From: Pelomonas sp. CA6 | Lineage (GTDB): Bacteria > Pseudomonadota > Gammaproteobacteria > Burkholderiales > Burkholderiaceae_C | Reading direction: 5' to 3' | Assembly: GCF_022549225.1 (NCBI RefSeq) | Contig: NZ_JAKZFD010000010.1 | Location: 186,001 to 250,000, forward strand | Length of the DNA: 64,000 bases | Part shown: positions 53,112 to 63,594 of the stretch, in pieces | How positions within the stretch are numbered: the first letter of the stretch is position 1 | Layout of the letters: each line of letters opens with the position of its first letter | Made by a program: the position numbers and the translations under genes | Notes under the pieces: model-generated | The model's input: the letters and a program-made list of their open reading frames with translations, nothing else | The model's database searches: none | Told to the model about the DNA's origin: nothing

Positions 53112-53890
53112 AGGCGGTCAGGATCCAGTTCAGGGAAGGGATCGCCCTGGCGCGCGAGGCGCAGGTTCTCCCAGGCATTACGAAAGTTATAGGCCCATTG
53201 TCCCCTGGCCTTGCGCCAGCGGCGCGCCCACCAGGATCCATGCGCACGCTGGCCTATGCTGGAAGTGAAGGACTCCTCGCCCAGGCTGATGGGATAGGGG
53301 CGCAGGCCATAGAGGCGCAGGCCCGACTCCCACCAGTGGCGCAGGTCCACGTCGATGGGACGGTGGAACGGTTGATGGGTTCGCAGCAGCTTGACCGCGC
53401 CCTCCTTGCTGACCAGATACGCGCCGGTCAGGCTGGGAGGCCGTCGATAGCGGATCAGCGAACTTGCCTGGGCGGGCGGTGGCAAGCGCCATGCCCGCAA
53501 GCTGCGTTCATGGTCGCGTCCCACGAGCTTGATCATGTCCCACTGCGGCGCCAACTCGTCCATCGCGGCGAGGACCGCCGGCAGTTGCGGCAGCAGCTCC
53601 ACGTCGTCCTCCAGCACGAGGGCATGGGCATGCGGGCTCGCCGCCAGGTCCTGCCAGACGCGCAGATGGCTGGCATAGCAGCCGATTTCGCCCGGCGTCA
53701 TGATCTGGTGGTAGCTGCGGCGGTTGCGCGCCTCGTCGTACAGCGAGGCCCGCTCCGCGGCGCCGAGGTCCTTGCCGTACACCGCATCCATGCGCCGGAA
53801 GGGAAGCTGCATCGCGTCCAACTGCTGCTGCATCACGCGCAGCCGCTGCTCGTCGCGGGGCAGGTTGATCAGATAGATGGGGCAGCTCAT
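53108..53890 (-). CDS. Glycosyltransferase family 25 (LPS biosynthesis)
   Basis: 260 residues. IYLINLPRDEQRLRVMQQQLDAM at the N terminus, GEIGCYASHLRVWQDLAAS (about 84-102) and the DXD-like ALVLEDDVELLPQLP (about 110-124) are the signature of GT25 enzymes such as LOS galactosyltransferases. It overlaps glf by 4 bp and the next upstream gene by 4 bp. With glf it suggests galactose addition to lipopolysaccharide. Confidence 0.88.
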   Translation of the reverse strand: MSCPIYLINLPRDEQRLRVMQQQLDAMQLPFRRMDAVYGKDLGAAERASLYDEARNRRSYHQIMTPGEIGCYASHLRVWQDLAASPHAHALVLEDDVELLPQLPAVLAAMDELAPQWDMIKLVGRDHERSLRAWRLPPPAQASSLIRYRRPPSLTGAYLVSKEGAVKLLRTHQPFHRPIDVDLRHWWESGLRLYGLRPYPISLGEESFTSSIGQRAHGSWWARRWRKARGQWAYNFRNAWENLRLARQGDPFPELDPDRL

Positions 53891-55014
53891 GGGGCCGGCG
53901 CTCCAATCACGCGTTCGAAGAGCTCTTCATAGGCTCTCAAAGTCTGGTCCAGCCGGAAGTGTTCCAGGGCCTGCTGTCGGCCACGTGCGGCCATCTCGGC
54001 TGCCACCTGCGGGTCTCGCAGCAGCCGAGCCAGCGCGTCGGCCCAGGCCTGAGGGTCGCGGTGCGGCACCAGCCAGCCCGTCTCCTGGTGACGCAGCATT
54101 TCGCGCACGCCGGGAACGTCGCTGCCCAGCACCGCGCATCCTGCGGCCATGCCCTCCACCAGCGACAGAGGCATGCCTTCGTAGTGAGTGCACAGCACGG
54201 AGAACTGGTGCTCCAGCAGCAATTGGGGCAGCCGCGGATGGTGGCCGAGGAAGCTCACCTGTTCCTGCAGTCCCAGCCGTTTGACCAGGCGCTCGGCCGC
54301 GTGCCGAGACAGCGCCGAGCCGCCGCCGGCCAGCAGCAACGGCGGGCGCAATCCATGCTGGTCGCGCAGCAGGGCCAGTGCCTGGATCAGGGTCAGATGG
54401 TCTTTCTGGTGCGCGAAACGGGCCGCCATGACCAGGCCCGCCTTGCGCGCGGCAAAGGGATGCTCGGGCGCGCTGACGAAGGGCTCGACGCGTATGCCAT
54501 TGGAAATCGCGATGCAACGCTCGGCCGGCATGCCCAGGCGCAGCAGGCTTTGGCGCACGCCCTCGGAGCAGCCGACGATGGCATCGGTGCGCCGTGCCAG
54601 GCGCCGTGCCTGGAACAAGCGCCAGCGGGTGTAGCGTTCGCGGGTGTTGTGTTCGACGTGGATCATGTGGGGCACGCCCGCCCACAAGCCGGCCCAGCGC
54701 GCCAGCAGATGCTCGGGAAAGCCATGGGCGACCAGCAGCTCCGGCTGCCAGCGCCGGCACAGAGAGGCCAGCGACGCGATGGTGGCGAGATGGCTCCAGC
54801 CCGGCAGCAGTTGGACGTCCAGGCCTTCGTCGCGCAAGGCCTGGATGCGTGAGGGCGCGGTCTGGCGCTTGCGCCGCAGTGCGATGCCGACCTCGAAGCG
54901 GCCCTGCGCACGCCCGGCCCGTGCCAGGTCCAGCGCCACTTGCGTGGCCCCGGAAAAGCCTCCGGTCACGACATGGAGCACGCGGGGACGCTGGGCTTGG
55001 GCGTCCGGGCTCAT
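53887..55014 (-). CDS. Glycosyltransferase family 4
   Basis: 375 residues from ATG 55014. The N-terminal half starts RVLHVVTGGFSGATQVALDLAR, and the C-terminal half has AARFAHQKDHLTLIQAL, then FSVLCTHYEGMPLSLVEGMAAGCAVLGSDVPGVREML with the E-x7-E motif of GT4 enzymes. It is a retaining GT-B transferase, probably adding a hexose to the surface glycan. Its start overlaps the stop of the gene at 55011. Confidence 0.9.
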   Translation of the reverse strand: MSPDAQAQRPRVLHVVTGGFSGATQVALDLARAGRAQGRFEVGIALRRKRQTAPSRIQALRDEGLDVQLLPGWSHLATIASLASLCRRWQPELLVAHGFPEHLLARWAGLWAGVPHMIHVEHNTRERYTRWRLFQARRLARRTDAIVGCSEGVRQSLLRLGMPAERCIAISNGIRVEPFVSAPEHPFAARKAGLVMAARFAHQKDHLTLIQALALLRDQHGLRPPLLLAGGGSALSRHAAERLVKRLGLQEQVSFLGHHPRLPQLLLEHQFSVLCTHYEGMPLSLVEGMAAGCAVLGSDVPGVREMLRHQETGWLVPHRDPQAWADALARLLRDPQVAAEMAARGRQQALEHFRLDQTLRAYEELFERVIGAPAP

Positions 55015-55733
55015 TCCCGCCAATGCTCCGCGATCCATGGCGCCGGCAGCGGCCGGCGCCAGTTGCCATTGCTGCGGCCTTCCAGCGCGTCGGGCGGGTT
55101 CACCACGCCGTGGAAGATCAGGATGCGGGCGCCCGCGGGGATGGAGGGCTGGCGGACGTAGTTCAGCGGCCAGCGCGGGATGCAGTGGTACTTGTAGCTG
55201 GCGCACCAGCGCGCGTCCCAGTAGCGCAGCTGGCCTTTCTTGTGGATCTCGTCCGACAGATAGGCCTGCTCGTTGCGGAAACGGCGCCGTATGGTCTCGA
55301 ACTCGGCACGGAATTTGGCCAGCACATCGGCATGCTGGCCGAGTTCGAAGCGGTAGACCGAGGAGTTGCCGGTGATGCGCCAGGGGCGCTTCCAGTCATG
55401 AATGATGAGGAACTCGCCCGGCACCTCGAAGAAGGGCGTGATGTCGTCGACGATCACCACGTCCAGGTCCAGGAACAGCGCGGTGCCGCGCAGGCCGTGC
55501 AGGTCGGCTTCGAAGGTGGTCAGCTTGGTCCAGCCGCGCTCGGGAATGCCCTCGGGCAGCGCCAGGTCAGGGATGGGCAGGCATTGCACCTCGGCGCGTA
55601 TGCCCTCGCTGCGGTCGGTCAGGCAGACGAAGCGGAACTCGCCACGCAGATGGCGGGCCACCATCGCATAGAGGCGGTTGACGTATTCGGGGCCGTACTT
55701 GGTCCCCCACTTCATGCAGAGAATGGTGCGCAT
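55011..55733 (-). CDS. GT8-like glycosyltransferase/hypothetical glycan protein
   Basis: 240 residues from ATG 55733; a longer frame exists upstream but overlaps lapB. TILCMKWGTKYGPEYVNRLY and the DxD motif TALFLDLDVVIVDDITPFF near 95 suggest a nucleotide-sugar-dependent GT-A fold. NEQAYLSDEIHKKGQLRYWD and ILIFHGVVNPPDAL follow as in GT8-like enzymes. Cation and sugar unknown. It is the most upstream gene of the glycan set, 12 bp after lapB. Confidence 0.75.
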   Translation of the reverse strand: MRTILCMKWGTKYGPEYVNRLYAMVARHLRGEFRFVCLTDRSEGIRAEVQCLPIPDLALPEGIPERGWTKLTTFEADLHGLRGTALFLDLDVVIVDDITPFFEVPGEFLIIHDWKRPWRITGNSSVYRFELGQHADVLAKFRAEFETIRRRFRNEQAYLSDEIHKKGQLRYWDARWCASYKYHCIPRWPLNYVRQPSIPAGARILIFHGVVNPPDALEGRSNGNWRRPLPAPWIAEHWRE

Positions 55734-55744
55734 GGGATCGCGGC

Positions 55745-56893
55745 TCACAGCTCCTCCACCTGGCGGGGCGGGTAGCTTTCCCAGCTGAGACAGCCGGGGC
55801 ACTGCCAGAAGTAGTGCTGCGACTCGAAGCCGCAGGCGGCGCAGCGGTAGCGCTGCAGCGGCCGCACCGCGCGCTGCAGCGCGGCGCCGACCAGCGGCGC
55901 CTCTTCATCGCTCAGACGGGCCTGCGCATGTTGCAGCAACTGCGAGGCCGCGCTCAGCGAGGGCTCCACGCGCAGATGCTCGGCCAGGCGCGCGCGCTGA
56001 GCCTCGGGTGCCGGCTCTAGCAGCGCGATCGCGCTCAGCAGGGCCATGCTGGGATGGCGGCGGTACTGGGCCTCCAGCAGCGCCAGCGCCTGAGGCACTT
56101 TGCCGGCCGCCAGGGCGGACTGGGCATGGCCACGCGCGGCGAGGTTGAACGCATCGGGGTTGGCCTTGAGCAGTTCGGCGTAGGCCGACATCGCGGCCTC
56201 GTGCTGGCCCTTGAGGGCCAGCATCTGGCCCAGCAGCACATGGGCACGCGCACTTTGCGGGGCGCGCTGGCGCGCGCGGTCCAGCCAGCGCCGTGCCTCG
56301 TCGTCGTCCTGGCGGGATTGCGCCTCCAGTGCGAGCTCGCAGCTGTAGTTGGCGATGCGCGACGCGAAGGATCCGGCACCGCGCGCCTCCAGGCCTTCGG
56401 CGACCTCGGCGGCCTTGCGCCATTCGCGTGAGCGCTCGTACAGCGACAGCAGGGCCAGCATGGCGTCCTGCTCGAAGGTCGTGCCCTTGAGCGCGGCATA
56501 GGCGGCTTCGGCACGGTCGAACAGACCGGCCTTGAAGAAGTCCTGCGCCAGCGCATGCTGGGCACGGTCGCGCTCGCTCTTGGGCAGGTCGCCGCGCGAC
56601 AGCAGGTGCTCGTGCACGCGCACGGCTCGCTCGTACTCGCCACGGCGGCGGAACAGATTGCCCAGCGCGAAGTGCAACTCGGAGGTGTCGGGGTCGGCCT
56701 GGACGGCTTCGATGAAGGCGTCGATGGCCTTGTCCTGCTGTTCGTTGAGCAGCAGGTTCAAGCCCTTGAAGTAGGCGCGCGGGGCGTCGCGCTGCTCGCG
56801 TTTCCACTGGCGCGAGTCCAGTTTGGAGGCCAGCCAGCCCAACCCGAAGGCGAGCGGCAACGCAATCAGCAGCCAGCGGAAATCAAAGTCCAT
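55745..56893 (-). CDS. lapB: LapB, lipopolysaccharide assembly TPR protein
   Basis: 382 residues. An N-terminal membrane helix (WLLIALPLAFGLGWLASKL) is followed by about nine TPR repeats (from FKGLNLLLNEQQDKAIDAFIEA to about 320) and a rubredoxin-like knuckle with CAACG and CPGC near 355-370. This is the LapB/YciM design. In E. coli it works with FtsH to degrade LpxC and so limits LPS synthesis. It overlaps lapA by 11 bp. Confidence 0.93.
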   Translation of the reverse strand: MDFDFRWLLIALPLAFGLGWLASKLDSRQWKREQRDAPRAYFKGLNLLLNEQQDKAIDAFIEAVQADPDTSELHFALGNLFRRRGEYERAVRVHEHLLSRGDLPKSERDRAQHALAQDFFKAGLFDRAEAAYAALKGTTFEQDAMLALLSLYERSREWRKAAEVAEGLEARGAGSFASRIANYSCELALEAQSRQDDDEARRWLDRARQRAPQSARAHVLLGQMLALKGQHEAAMSAYAELLKANPDAFNLAARGHAQSALAAGKVPQALALLEAQYRRHPSMALLSAIALLEPAPEAQRARLAEHLRVEPSLSAASQLLQHAQARLSDEEAPLVGAALQRAVRPLQRYRCAACGFESQHYFWQCPGCLSWESYPPRQVEEL

Positions 56894-57176
56894 CGGGCGG
56901 AGTCGGAGGGGTGTGTGCGTCAGGCGCGGCCGGTGGATTCGACATGGCCGGCTGTGCGCGTCCGGCGTTGCGGCGGTGCCTCCACCAGGTCGGCAGCATG
57001 GCCAGCACGCCCAGCGCGCAGCCCAGGCCGAACACGATCAGCACGACGATCACCAGCGGCGCGCGCCAGCTCTGGCCGAAGAACCAATGAACCACCACCT
57101 CCTGGCTGTTGTTGAGCGCGAACGCGAACAGCGTGAAGAAGAGGAAGGCACGGAAGAGCCAGACCAGCACTCGCAT
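56883..57176 (-). CDS. lapA: LapA, small membrane protein (DUF1049)
   Basis: 97 residues with two hydrophobic helices: LVWLFRAFLFFTLFAFALNN (4-23) and LVIVVLIVFGLGCALGVLA (about 41-59), joined by SQEVVVHWFFGQSW. This is the usual LapA/YciS form. A Pro-rich tail (NPPAAPDAHTPPTPPDGL) overlaps the lapB start. It is transcribed with lapB and supports LPS assembly. Confidence 0.9.
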   Translation of the reverse strand: MRVLVWLFRAFLFFTLFAFALNNSQEVVVHWFFGQSWRAPLVIVVLIVFGLGCALGVLAMLPTWWRHRRNAGRAQPAMSNPPAAPDAHTPPTPPDGL

Positions 57177-57191
57177 GCGGCGATTCTAGGT

Positions 57192-57500
57192 TCAGTTCGT
57201 CGCGTCTTCGGCGACAGGCAGGCGGGTGTCCACGGCCTCGCGCAAGGCCTTGCCGGGCTTGAAATGGGGCACGAGCTTTTCCGGGATCAGCACCTGTTCG
57301 CCGCTGCGCGGATTGCGGCCCATGCGGGGCGGGCGGCGGTTGATGGAGAAGCTGCCGAAGCCGCGGATCTCGATGCGGTGGCCACGGGCCAGCGCGTCGG
57401 ACATCGCGTCCAGGATGGTCTTGACCGCGAACTCGGTGTCGCGCTGGGTGAGCTGGGCGAAGCGCTCGGACAGATGGGTCACCAGGTCGGATCGGGTCAT
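57192..57500 (-). CDS. ihfB: Integration host factor beta subunit
   Basis: 102 residues. [18 protein letters not shown], the helical body with [27 protein letters not shown] and the DNA-intercalating arm [15 protein letters not shown] are diagnostic of IHF-beta. With IHF-alpha it bends DNA and assists recombination and transcription. It lies 15 bp upstream of lapA and 141 bp downstream of rpsA, a conserved order. Confidence 0.96.
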   Translation of the reverse strand: MTRSDLVTHLSERFAQLTQRDTEFAVKTILDAMSDALARGHRIEIRGFGSFSINRRPPRMGRNPRSGEQVLIPEKLVPHFKPGKALREAVDTRLPVAEDATN

Positions 57501-57518
57501 AGTGTTCTTGAATTGAAA

Positions 57519-57546
57519 CAGGCCCGCCGCGGAGACGGCGGGCCTG
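57519..57546 (-). terminator. Hairpin between rpsA and ihfB
   Basis: CAGGCCCGCCG (57519-57529) and CGGCGGGCCTG (57536-57546) form a perfect 11-bp stem with a six-base loop. On the minus strand it is followed by TTTCAATTC, and only 18 bp separate it from the ihfB start. It is likely a partial terminator that lowers ihfB relative to rpsA. Confidence 0.6.
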
Positions 57547-57641
57547 CCGGTTTCAGCGCCGGACCCAGACTAGCGCAGTCGGGGTCGGGCCAGAACAGGG
57601 AATGCCACAGTTGCCGGGGCACGGGCCCCGGCCGCCGGACA

Positions 57642-59354
57642 TCAGCCGTTGTTCTGGTTGTCCAGCTTGGCGCGCAGCAGGGCGCCCAGGCTGGTCGTGC
57701 CGGCGTTTTCGCGCTCGTTGGACTGCGACAGGCGCTGCATGGCTTCTTGCTGGTCGGCGCTGTCCTTGGCCTTGATGGACAGCTGGATGCCGCGGGTCTT
57801 GCGATCGACGTTGATGATGATCGCGGTGACTTCGTCGCCTTCCTTCAGCACGTTGCGGGCGTCTTCCACGCGGTCGCGGGAGATTTCCGAAGCGCGCAGG
57901 TAGCCGGTGACGTCGTCGCCCAGCTCGATCTCGGCGCCGCGGGCATCGACCGTCTTGACCTTGCCGGTCACGGTCTGGCCACGGTCATTGACCGAGACAT
58001 AGGTGGAGAAGGGGTCCCCATCCAGCTGCTTGATGCCCAGCGAGATGCGCTCGCGCTCCACATCCACGGCCAGCACGACGGCTTCGACTTCCTGGCCCTT
58101 CTTGTAGTTGCGCACGGCGGTCTCGCCCGGCTCGTTCCAGCTCAGATCGGACAGGTGCACCAGGCCGTCGATGCCCTGGGCCAGGCCCACGAACACGCCG
58201 AAGTCGGTGATGGACTTGATCGGGCCCTTGACCTTGTCGCCGCGCTTGACGTTCTCGGCGAACTCTTCCCACGGGTTGGCGCGGCACTGCTTCATGCCCA
58301 GCGAGATGCGACGCTTGTCTTCGTCGATCTCCAGGACCATGACTTCCACTTCGTCGCCCAGCGAGACGACCTTGGAAGGAGCCACGTTCTTGTTGGTCCA
58401 GTCCATTTCGGAGACGTGCACCAGGCCTTCGATGCCCGGCTCGATCTCGACGAACGCGCCGTAGTCGGCGATGTTGGTGACCTTGCCGAACAGGCGGGTG
58501 TTGGCCGGGTAGCGGCGCGACACGCCGAACCAGGGATCGTCGCCCAGCTGCTTCAGGCCCAGCGAAACGCGGTTCTTCTCGGCGTCGAACTTCAGGACCT
58601 TGGCGGTCAGTTCCTGGCCGACCTGCACCACTTCGCTCGGGTGGCGGACACGGCGCCAGGCCATGTCGGTGATGTGCAGCAGGCCGTCGATGCCGCCCAG
58701 GTCCACGAACGCACCGTACTCGGTGATGTTCTTGACCACGCCGTTGACGATGGCGCCTTCGGTCAGCGTCTCCAGCAGCTTGGCGCGCTCTTCGCCCATC
58801 GAAGCCTCGACCACAGCACGGCGCGACAGCACGACGTTGTTGCGCTTGCGGTCCAGCTTGATGACCTTGAACTCCATGGTCTTGCCCTCGAACGGGCTCA
58901 TGTCCTTGACCGGACGGGTGTCCAGCAGGGAGCCGGGCAGGAAGGCGCGGATGCCGTTGACCAGCACGGTCAGGCCGCCCTTGACCTTGCCGGAGACGGT
59001 GCCGGTCACGAACTCGCCGGACTCCAGCGCGTTTTCCAGGCTCAGCCACGAGGCCAGGCGCTTGGCCTTGTCGCGCGACAGGATGGTGTCGCCGTAGCCG
59101 TTCTCGATGGCGTCGATGGCCACCGAGATGAAGTCGCCGACCTGGACTTCGATCTCGCCCTGGTCGTTCTTGAATTCCTCGACGGGCACGTAGGCTTCAG
59201 ACTTGAGGCCGGCGTTCACCACCACGAAGTTGTGTTCGATGCGCACCACTTCGGCCGAGATGACTTCGCCGGTGCGCATGTTGGCGCGTTGCAGCGATTC
59301 CTCGAACAGGGCGGCAAAAGATTCGCCACCGGTGGCGGTTTGGATTTGGGACAT
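57642..59354 (-). CDS. rpsA: 30S ribosomal protein S1
   Basis: 570 residues with six S1 RNA-binding repeats, for example GFISVA-like [62 protein letters not shown] and [21 protein letters not shown]. The ATG at 59354 is preferred over the one at 59360 because AGGA then has a six-base spacing. S1 brings mRNA to the 30S subunit. Confidence 0.97.
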   Translation of the reverse strand: MSQIQTATGGESFAALFEESLQRANMRTGEVISAEVVRIEHNFVVVNAGLKSEAYVPVEEFKNDQGEIEVQVGDFISVAIDAIENGYGDTILSRDKAKRLASWLSLENALESGEFVTGTVSGKVKGGLTVLVNGIRAFLPGSLLDTRPVKDMSPFEGKTMEFKVIKLDRKRNNVVLSRRAVVEASMGEERAKLLETLTEGAIVNGVVKNITEYGAFVDLGGIDGLLHITDMAWRRVRHPSEVVQVGQELTAKVLKFDAEKNRVSLGLKQLGDDPWFGVSRRYPANTRLFGKVTNIADYGAFVEIEPGIEGLVHVSEMDWTNKNVAPSKVVSLGDEVEVMVLEIDEDKRRISLGMKQCRANPWEEFAENVKRGDKVKGPIKSITDFGVFVGLAQGIDGLVHLSDLSWNEPGETAVRNYKKGQEVEAVVLAVDVERERISLGIKQLDGDPFSTYVSVNDRGQTVTGKVKTVDARGAEIELGDDVTGYLRASEISRDRVEDARNVLKEGDEVTAIIINVDRKTRGIQLSIKAKDSADQQEAMQRLSQSNERENAGTTSLGALLRAKLDNQNNG

Positions 59355-59446
59355 GGTCATTCCTGAGCCTGGGCCTCAGCAGGGCGGTGCGAGCGGAAGT
59401 CCGGGCGATGTGTGCAAGCAGGCTTGCGGGTTAGGTTGTCGAAACC

Positions 59447-59485
59447 GCAGCCCCCAGTGGACTGACGTCCGAGGGGAGGGGCTGC
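59447..59485 (-). promoter_or_regulatory. Leader dyad upstream of rpsA
   Basis: GCAGCCCC (59447-59454) and GGGGCTGC (59478-59485) form an 8-bp stem with a 23-base loop about 90 bp before the rpsA start, on the transcribed strand. It may be the 3' end of the aroA-cmk message or part of the rpsA leader, where S1 autoregulation is known in E. coli. Nothing else is evident in 59361-59552. Confidence 0.3.
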
Positions 59486-59552
59486 GCTCCAGATGGGCTT
59501 CTCAGGCCCGGGGCCCCGCGGTGCCTGGCCCTCGCGGGAGTCCCGGGAGGAT

Positions 59553-61577
59553 TCAAGCGCCGAACGGCCTGCGCTGCTGCCACCAGTCCAGCACCAGATC
59601 CTTCGATTGCTCGATGGTCTGGGCCGAGTTGTCCAGCTCCAGCGCGTCTGCGGCGGCCATCAGGGGCGAGGCGCTGCGACCTTTGTCGCGGGCATCTCGT
59701 GCCTCCAAATCTGCACGCAAGCTCTCAATATTAGCCGAAATCCCTTTGGAAATCAATTGCTTATGACGGCGCTCGGCGCGCGTGGCCGCGCTCGCCGTCA
59801 GGAAGACCTTCAGCGGCGCGTCGGGGAAGATGGCCGTGCCCATGTCGCGGCCGTCGGCCACCAGACCGGGCAGGCGGCGGAAGTTCAGCTGCAACTGATG
59901 CAGCGCGCGGCGCACGGCGCCATGCGCCGCGACCTGGGAGGCCATCAGCCCTGTGGCCTCGGCGCGCAGCCGGGCGCTGACGTTCTCGTCGCCCAGCCAG
60001 ACCTCGCCCTCCGCGAAACGCAGCCGGAGCCGCGGCACGAGCGCGGCGACGGCCTCGCCGTCGTCCAGGTCCAGCCCCTCGCGCCGGGCGGCCAGCCCGG
60101 TCACGCGGTACAGCGCGCCGGAGTCCAGCACATGAAAGCCCAGCGCCTTGGCGACCTCGTCGGCCAGCGTGCCTTTGCCGGACGCGGTGGGTCCGTCGAT
60201 GGTGATCACCGGGATGTCCTCGGGGCGGGCTTGGACGACGTCGAACAAGGTCTCGAAGTAGTCCGGGAAGGTCTTGGCCACGCACTGTGGGTCGAGGATG
60301 CGCAGCGGCACCGGTTCGCCCTCCAGCCGATCGCCCATCAGCGGATGGAAGGCGGCGAGCGAAAAGCACATCGCGACGCGGTGGTCGTCATAGGTGTGAA
60401 TGGCCGCCGGCTGCCAGCGGTGCAGCGGATGGATGCGCAGCCAGTCCGGGCCTTCCTCCACCGTGGCGCCCAGCTTGCGCAGCTCGGTGGCCATCGCGGC
60501 GATGCGGTCGGTTTCCTTCACGCGCCAGGAGGCGATGTTGCGCAGCCGGGTCGGGCCGTCGGCATAGAGCGCCATCACGGCCAGGGTCATGGCCGCGTCG
60601 GGGATGTGGTTGCAGTCCAGGTCCAGCGCCTTCAGCGGCCAGGCGCCGCGGCGCACCTCCAGCCAGTTGGCGCCCATCGCCACTTGCGCGCCCATGGCCT
60701 GCGCAGCCTCGACGAAGCGCACGTCGCCCTGCACCGAGGCCGAGCCCACGCCTTCAATGCGCAGCGGCGCCTCGGTGGCGGCGAGCGCGCCGAGCGCGAC
60801 GAAGTAGGAGGCCGACGAGGCATCGCCTTCCACCGGCAGTTCGCCCGGCGAGCGGTAGCGGCTGCCGGCCGGGATCACGAAGCGCTGCCAATCGGCGTCG
60901 CGCTGCACCGACACGCCGAAGCGCGCGAGCAGCTCCAGCGTGATGTGGATGTAGGGCTTGGAGATCAGTTCGCCGATCACCTCGATGACGATCTCGCGCT
61001 CGGCCACCAGCGGCAGCGCCAGCAGCAGCGCGGTGAGAAACTGGCTGGACACGTCGCCGCGCACGCGCACCGGCGCATCCAGGCGCAGCGGCGAGGGGCC
61101 GGACAGGCGCAGCGGCGGATAGCCTTCCTGTCCCAGGCAGTCCACGGCGCAGCCCAGGCCGCGCAGCGCGTCGACCAGGTCGCCGATCGGCCGTTCGTGC
61201 ATGCGCGGCACGCCGGAGAGTTCGAACTGCCCGCCCTGGGTGGCGGCCAGCAGCGCCAGTGCCGCGGTCAGCGGCCGCATCGCGGTGCCGGCGTTGCCGA
61301 GGAAGAGCCGAGCCTGGCGCTGGCTCAGCCGTCCGCCCAGGCCATTCACGCGCAGCGCACCGTCGGGCAGGGTTTCCAGCCCGCAGCCCAGCTCGCGCAG
61401 TGCGGCCAGCATCACGCGGGTGTCGTCGGAGTCCAGCAGGTCGCGCACCACGGTCTGGCCTTCGGACAGGCCGGCCAGCAGCAGCACGCGGTTGGAGATG
61501 CTCTTGGAGCCCGGCAGGGTCACGGTGCCGGCCGCGCCGCGCAGCGGCGGCAGGTCGAGGAAGGGAATCTTGTACAT
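59553..61577 (-). CDS. aroA: Fused 3-phosphoshikimate 1-carboxyvinyltransferase (EPSP synthase)/cytidylate kinase
   Basis: 674 residues. Residues 1 to about 440 are EPSP synthase ([40 protein letters not shown], and [20 protein letters not shown]), and residues from about 450 are cytidylate kinase ([20 protein letters not shown], then [23 protein letters not shown]). The first makes EPSP in the shikimate path, and the second phosphorylates CMP. The join is a continuous reading frame with a short link ([10 protein letters not shown]). This fusion is known in several Burkholderiales and is therefore a lineage marker, not an artefact. Confidence 0.95.
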   Translation of the reverse strand: MYKIPFLDLPPLRGAAGTVTLPGSKSISNRVLLLAGLSEGQTVVRDLLDSDDTRVMLAALRELGCGLETLPDGALRVNGLGGRLSQRQARLFLGNAGTAMRPLTAALALLAATQGGQFELSGVPRMHERPIGDLVDALRGLGCAVDCLGQEGYPPLRLSGPSPLRLDAPVRVRGDVSSQFLTALLLALPLVAEREIVIEVIGELISKPYIHITLELLARFGVSVQRDADWQRFVIPAGSRYRSPGELPVEGDASSASYFVALGALAATEAPLRIEGVGSASVQGDVRFVEAAQAMGAQVAMGANWLEVRRGAWPLKALDLDCNHIPDAAMTLAVMALYADGPTRLRNIASWRVKETDRIAAMATELRKLGATVEEGPDWLRIHPLHRWQPAAIHTYDDHRVAMCFSLAAFHPLMGDRLEGEPVPLRILDPQCVAKTFPDYFETLFDVVQARPEDIPVITIDGPTASGKGTLADEVAKALGFHVLDSGALYRVTGLAARREGLDLDDGEAVAALVPRLRLRFAEGEVWLGDENVSARLRAEATGLMASQVAAHGAVRRALHQLQLNFRRLPGLVADGRDMGTAIFPDAPLKVFLTASAATRAERRHKQLISKGISANIESLRADLEARDARDKGRSASPLMAAADALELDNSAQTIEQSKDLVLDWWQQRRPFGA

Positions 61578-61593
61578 GGAAAGAGAGGAGAGG

Positions 61594-62466
61594 CTACTTG
61601 CTCTTGCCCGACATCTGCCATTGCGAGCGGCCTTCGGAGGCCTGGCGCAGCAGGGTGTCCAGCGCGGTGGCGTCGCCGCGCGCGATGACCTGTTCCATCA
61701 GGTCCAGCATGTCGCGGAAGCGGCGCGACTGCTCCAGCACATCGGTCTTGTTGGCGAGCAGGATGTCGCGCCAGACCTCCGGGTCGCTGGCGGCGATGCG
61801 GGTGAAGTCGCGGAAGCCGGGGCCGGCCAGGCTCAGATAGTCGCGGCCCAGCGGCTGCTTGGCGATCGCGCTGAAGTAGGCGAAGGCGAGCAGATGGGGC
61901 AGGTGGCTGACGGCGGCGAAGGCGGTGTCATGGTGATGCGGCGCCATCTTCAGCACCTGGCAGCCGATCGCGGACCAGACGTCGGTGGCCTTCTGGACCA
62001 GCTCGGGGCGGGTCTGGGGCAGCGGCGTCAGGATGACCTGGCGGCCCTGGTACAGCGTCGCATCGGCATGCTGCACGCCGGCATTTTCCTTGCCGGCGAT
62101 CGGGTGTGCGGGCACGAAGGCAGCGATCTGCTTGCCCAGCACACGCTGCGCGGCCTCGACGACATCGCCCTTGGTCGAGCCCACGTCCATCAGCAGCACC
62201 GCGGGATCGACCAGGTGGCGTATCGCCTTCAGTGTCGCCTCGGTCGCCGACACCGGCACTGCGAGCAGAACGATGTCCGAGCCGGACACGGCCAGCAGCG
62301 CAGATTCGGCCGCGATGTCGATGACGCCCAGACGGCGCGCGGCTTCGGTCGTGGAGGGCGACTTGCTGTAGCCCACCACCCGCTTGACCAGTCCGGCCTT
62401 CTTGAGCGCCAGTGCGAACGAGCCGCCCATCAGGCCGCAGCCGATCACACCCAGTTGGTTGAACAT
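61594..62466 (-). CDS. tyrA: Prephenate dehydrogenase
   Basis: 290 residues. The NAD motif [21 protein letters not shown] is at about 5-25, followed by [18 protein letters not shown] and [18 protein letters not shown] with the catalytic His, all typical of TyrA. It converts prephenate to 4-hydroxyphenylpyruvate for tyrosine. It is 9 bp after pheA and 16 bp before aroA-cmk. Confidence 0.94.
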   Translation of the reverse strand: MFNQLGVIGCGLMGGSFALALKKAGLVKRVVGYSKSPSTTEAARRLGVIDIAAESALLAVSGSDIVLLAVPVSATEATLKAIRHLVDPAVLLMDVGSTKGDVVEAAQRVLGKQIAAFVPAHPIAGKENAGVQHADATLYQGRQVILTPLPQTRPELVQKATDVWSAIGCQVLKMAPHHHDTAFAAVSHLPHLLAFAYFSAIAKQPLGRDYLSLAGPGFRDFTRIAASDPEVWRDILLANKTDVLEQSRRFRDMLDLMEQVIARGDATALDTLLRQASEGRSQWQMSGKSK

Positions 62467-62475
62467 GCGCTCCGC

Positions 62476-63594
62476 CTATGACTTCAGAGGGTAGGCGCCG
62501 ATGACCTTGTAGAACGCGCAGAGCTCGCGCAACTCCGCCAGTGCCGCGGCGACATGGGGCTGCGAAGGGTGGCCGTCCAGGTCGATGTAGAAGTAGTACT
62601 CCCACTGGCCGGTCCGTGCCGGCCGTGACTCCAGCCGCGTCATCGAGACGCCATGCTTTTTCAACGGTACCAGAAGGTCGTGCATCGCGCCGGGCCGGTT
62701 GGGCACCGAGACGATCAGGCTGGTGCAGTCGCGTCCGGTGGCGGGTGGCGTGGCCATGGTCTGCGGCAGGCAGATGACGGCGAAGCGCGTGCGGTTGTAG
62801 GCCTCGTCCTGCACCGCGTGGGCGACGATGTGCAGACCAAACAGCGTCGCCGCGCGTTCGCTGGCGATCGCCGCATAGGCCGGATTCTGCGCCGCCAGGC
62901 GTGCGCCTTCGGCATTGCTGGAGACCGCGCGCCGCTCGGCATCCGGCAGGTGCTTGTTGAGCCAGTTCTGGCATTGCGCCAGCGCCTGCGGATGGGCCAG
63001 CACGGCCTCGATGCCGTGCAGCGAGCCCTCCTTGCGCAGCAGGTTGTGGCGGATCAGCAGGCTGACCTCGCCGATCACATGCGTGGGAGTGTGCAGGAAC
63101 AGGTCCAGCGAGCGCGTCACCACGCCCTCGGTCATGTTCTCGACGCCCACCACGCCGTACTGGGCGCTGCCGCTGGCCGTGGCGTGGAAGACCTCGTCGA
63201 AGCTCGTGCAGTAGATCAGATCGGCGGCGCCGCCGAAGTACTCGATCGCCGCCTGCTCGCAAAAGGTACCCACCGGGCCCAGCACCGCCACGCGTTGCGG
63301 TGATTCCAGTGCCAGGCAGGCGGACATGATCTCGCGCCAGACCGCGGCCACATGCTCGTCCTTCAGTGGGCCGGCATTGGCCTGCTGGATCTTGGCGATC
63401 ACCTGAGCGACGCGATCCGGGCGGAAGAAGGGCGTGCCTTCACGCCGCTTGAGTTCACCGACGGCCTCGGCGACGCGGGCGCGTCGGTTGAGCAGGTCCA
63501 GCAACTGCTGGTCCAGCGCGTCGATCTGGTCGCGCAGCACCAGCAGTTCGGGATTGGCGACGGGGGAGGGGGTGGGCGGGGAGCCCTCAGCCAT
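62476..63594 (-). CDS. pheA: Chorismate mutase/prephenate dehydratase (P-protein)
   Basis: 372 residues from ATG 63594. The AroQ chorismate mutase is at about 15-95 ([26 protein letters not shown]), prephenate dehydratase at about 105-285 with [14 protein letters not shown] and the catalytic TRF motif in [12 protein letters not shown], and an ACT domain at the end ([27 protein letters not shown]). It makes phenylpyruvate and is expected to be feedback-controlled by phenylalanine through the ACT domain. Its start lies inside serC (8-bp overlap). Confidence 0.95.
   Translation of the reverse strand: MAEGSPPTPSPVANPELLVLRDQIDALDQQLLDLLNRRARVAEAVGELKRREGTPFFRPDRVAQVIAKIQQANAGPLKDEHVAAVWREIMSACLALESPQRVAVLGPVGTFCEQAAIEYFGGAADLIYCTSFDEVFHATASGSAQYGVVGVENMTEGVVTRSLDLFLHTPTHVIGEVSLLIRHNLLRKEGSLHGIEAVLAHPQALAQCQNWLNKHLPDAERRAVSSNAEGARLAAQNPAYAAIASERAATLFGLHIVAHAVQDEAYNRTRFAVICLPQTMATPPATGRDCTSLIVSVPNRPGAMHDLLVPLKKHGVSMTRLESRPARTGQWEYYFYIDLDGHPSQPHVAAALAELRELCAFYKVIGAYPLKS

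Noticed and set aside
56823-59366. Plus-strand open frame of 847 codons opposite lapA, ihfB and rpsA
   Set aside because: It covers three well-identified genes on the other strand and contains no recognisable motif.
59553-61577. AroA-Cmk fusion as a sequencing error joining two genes
   Set aside because: The frame is continuous, both domains are complete, and the same fusion is known in Burkholderiales.
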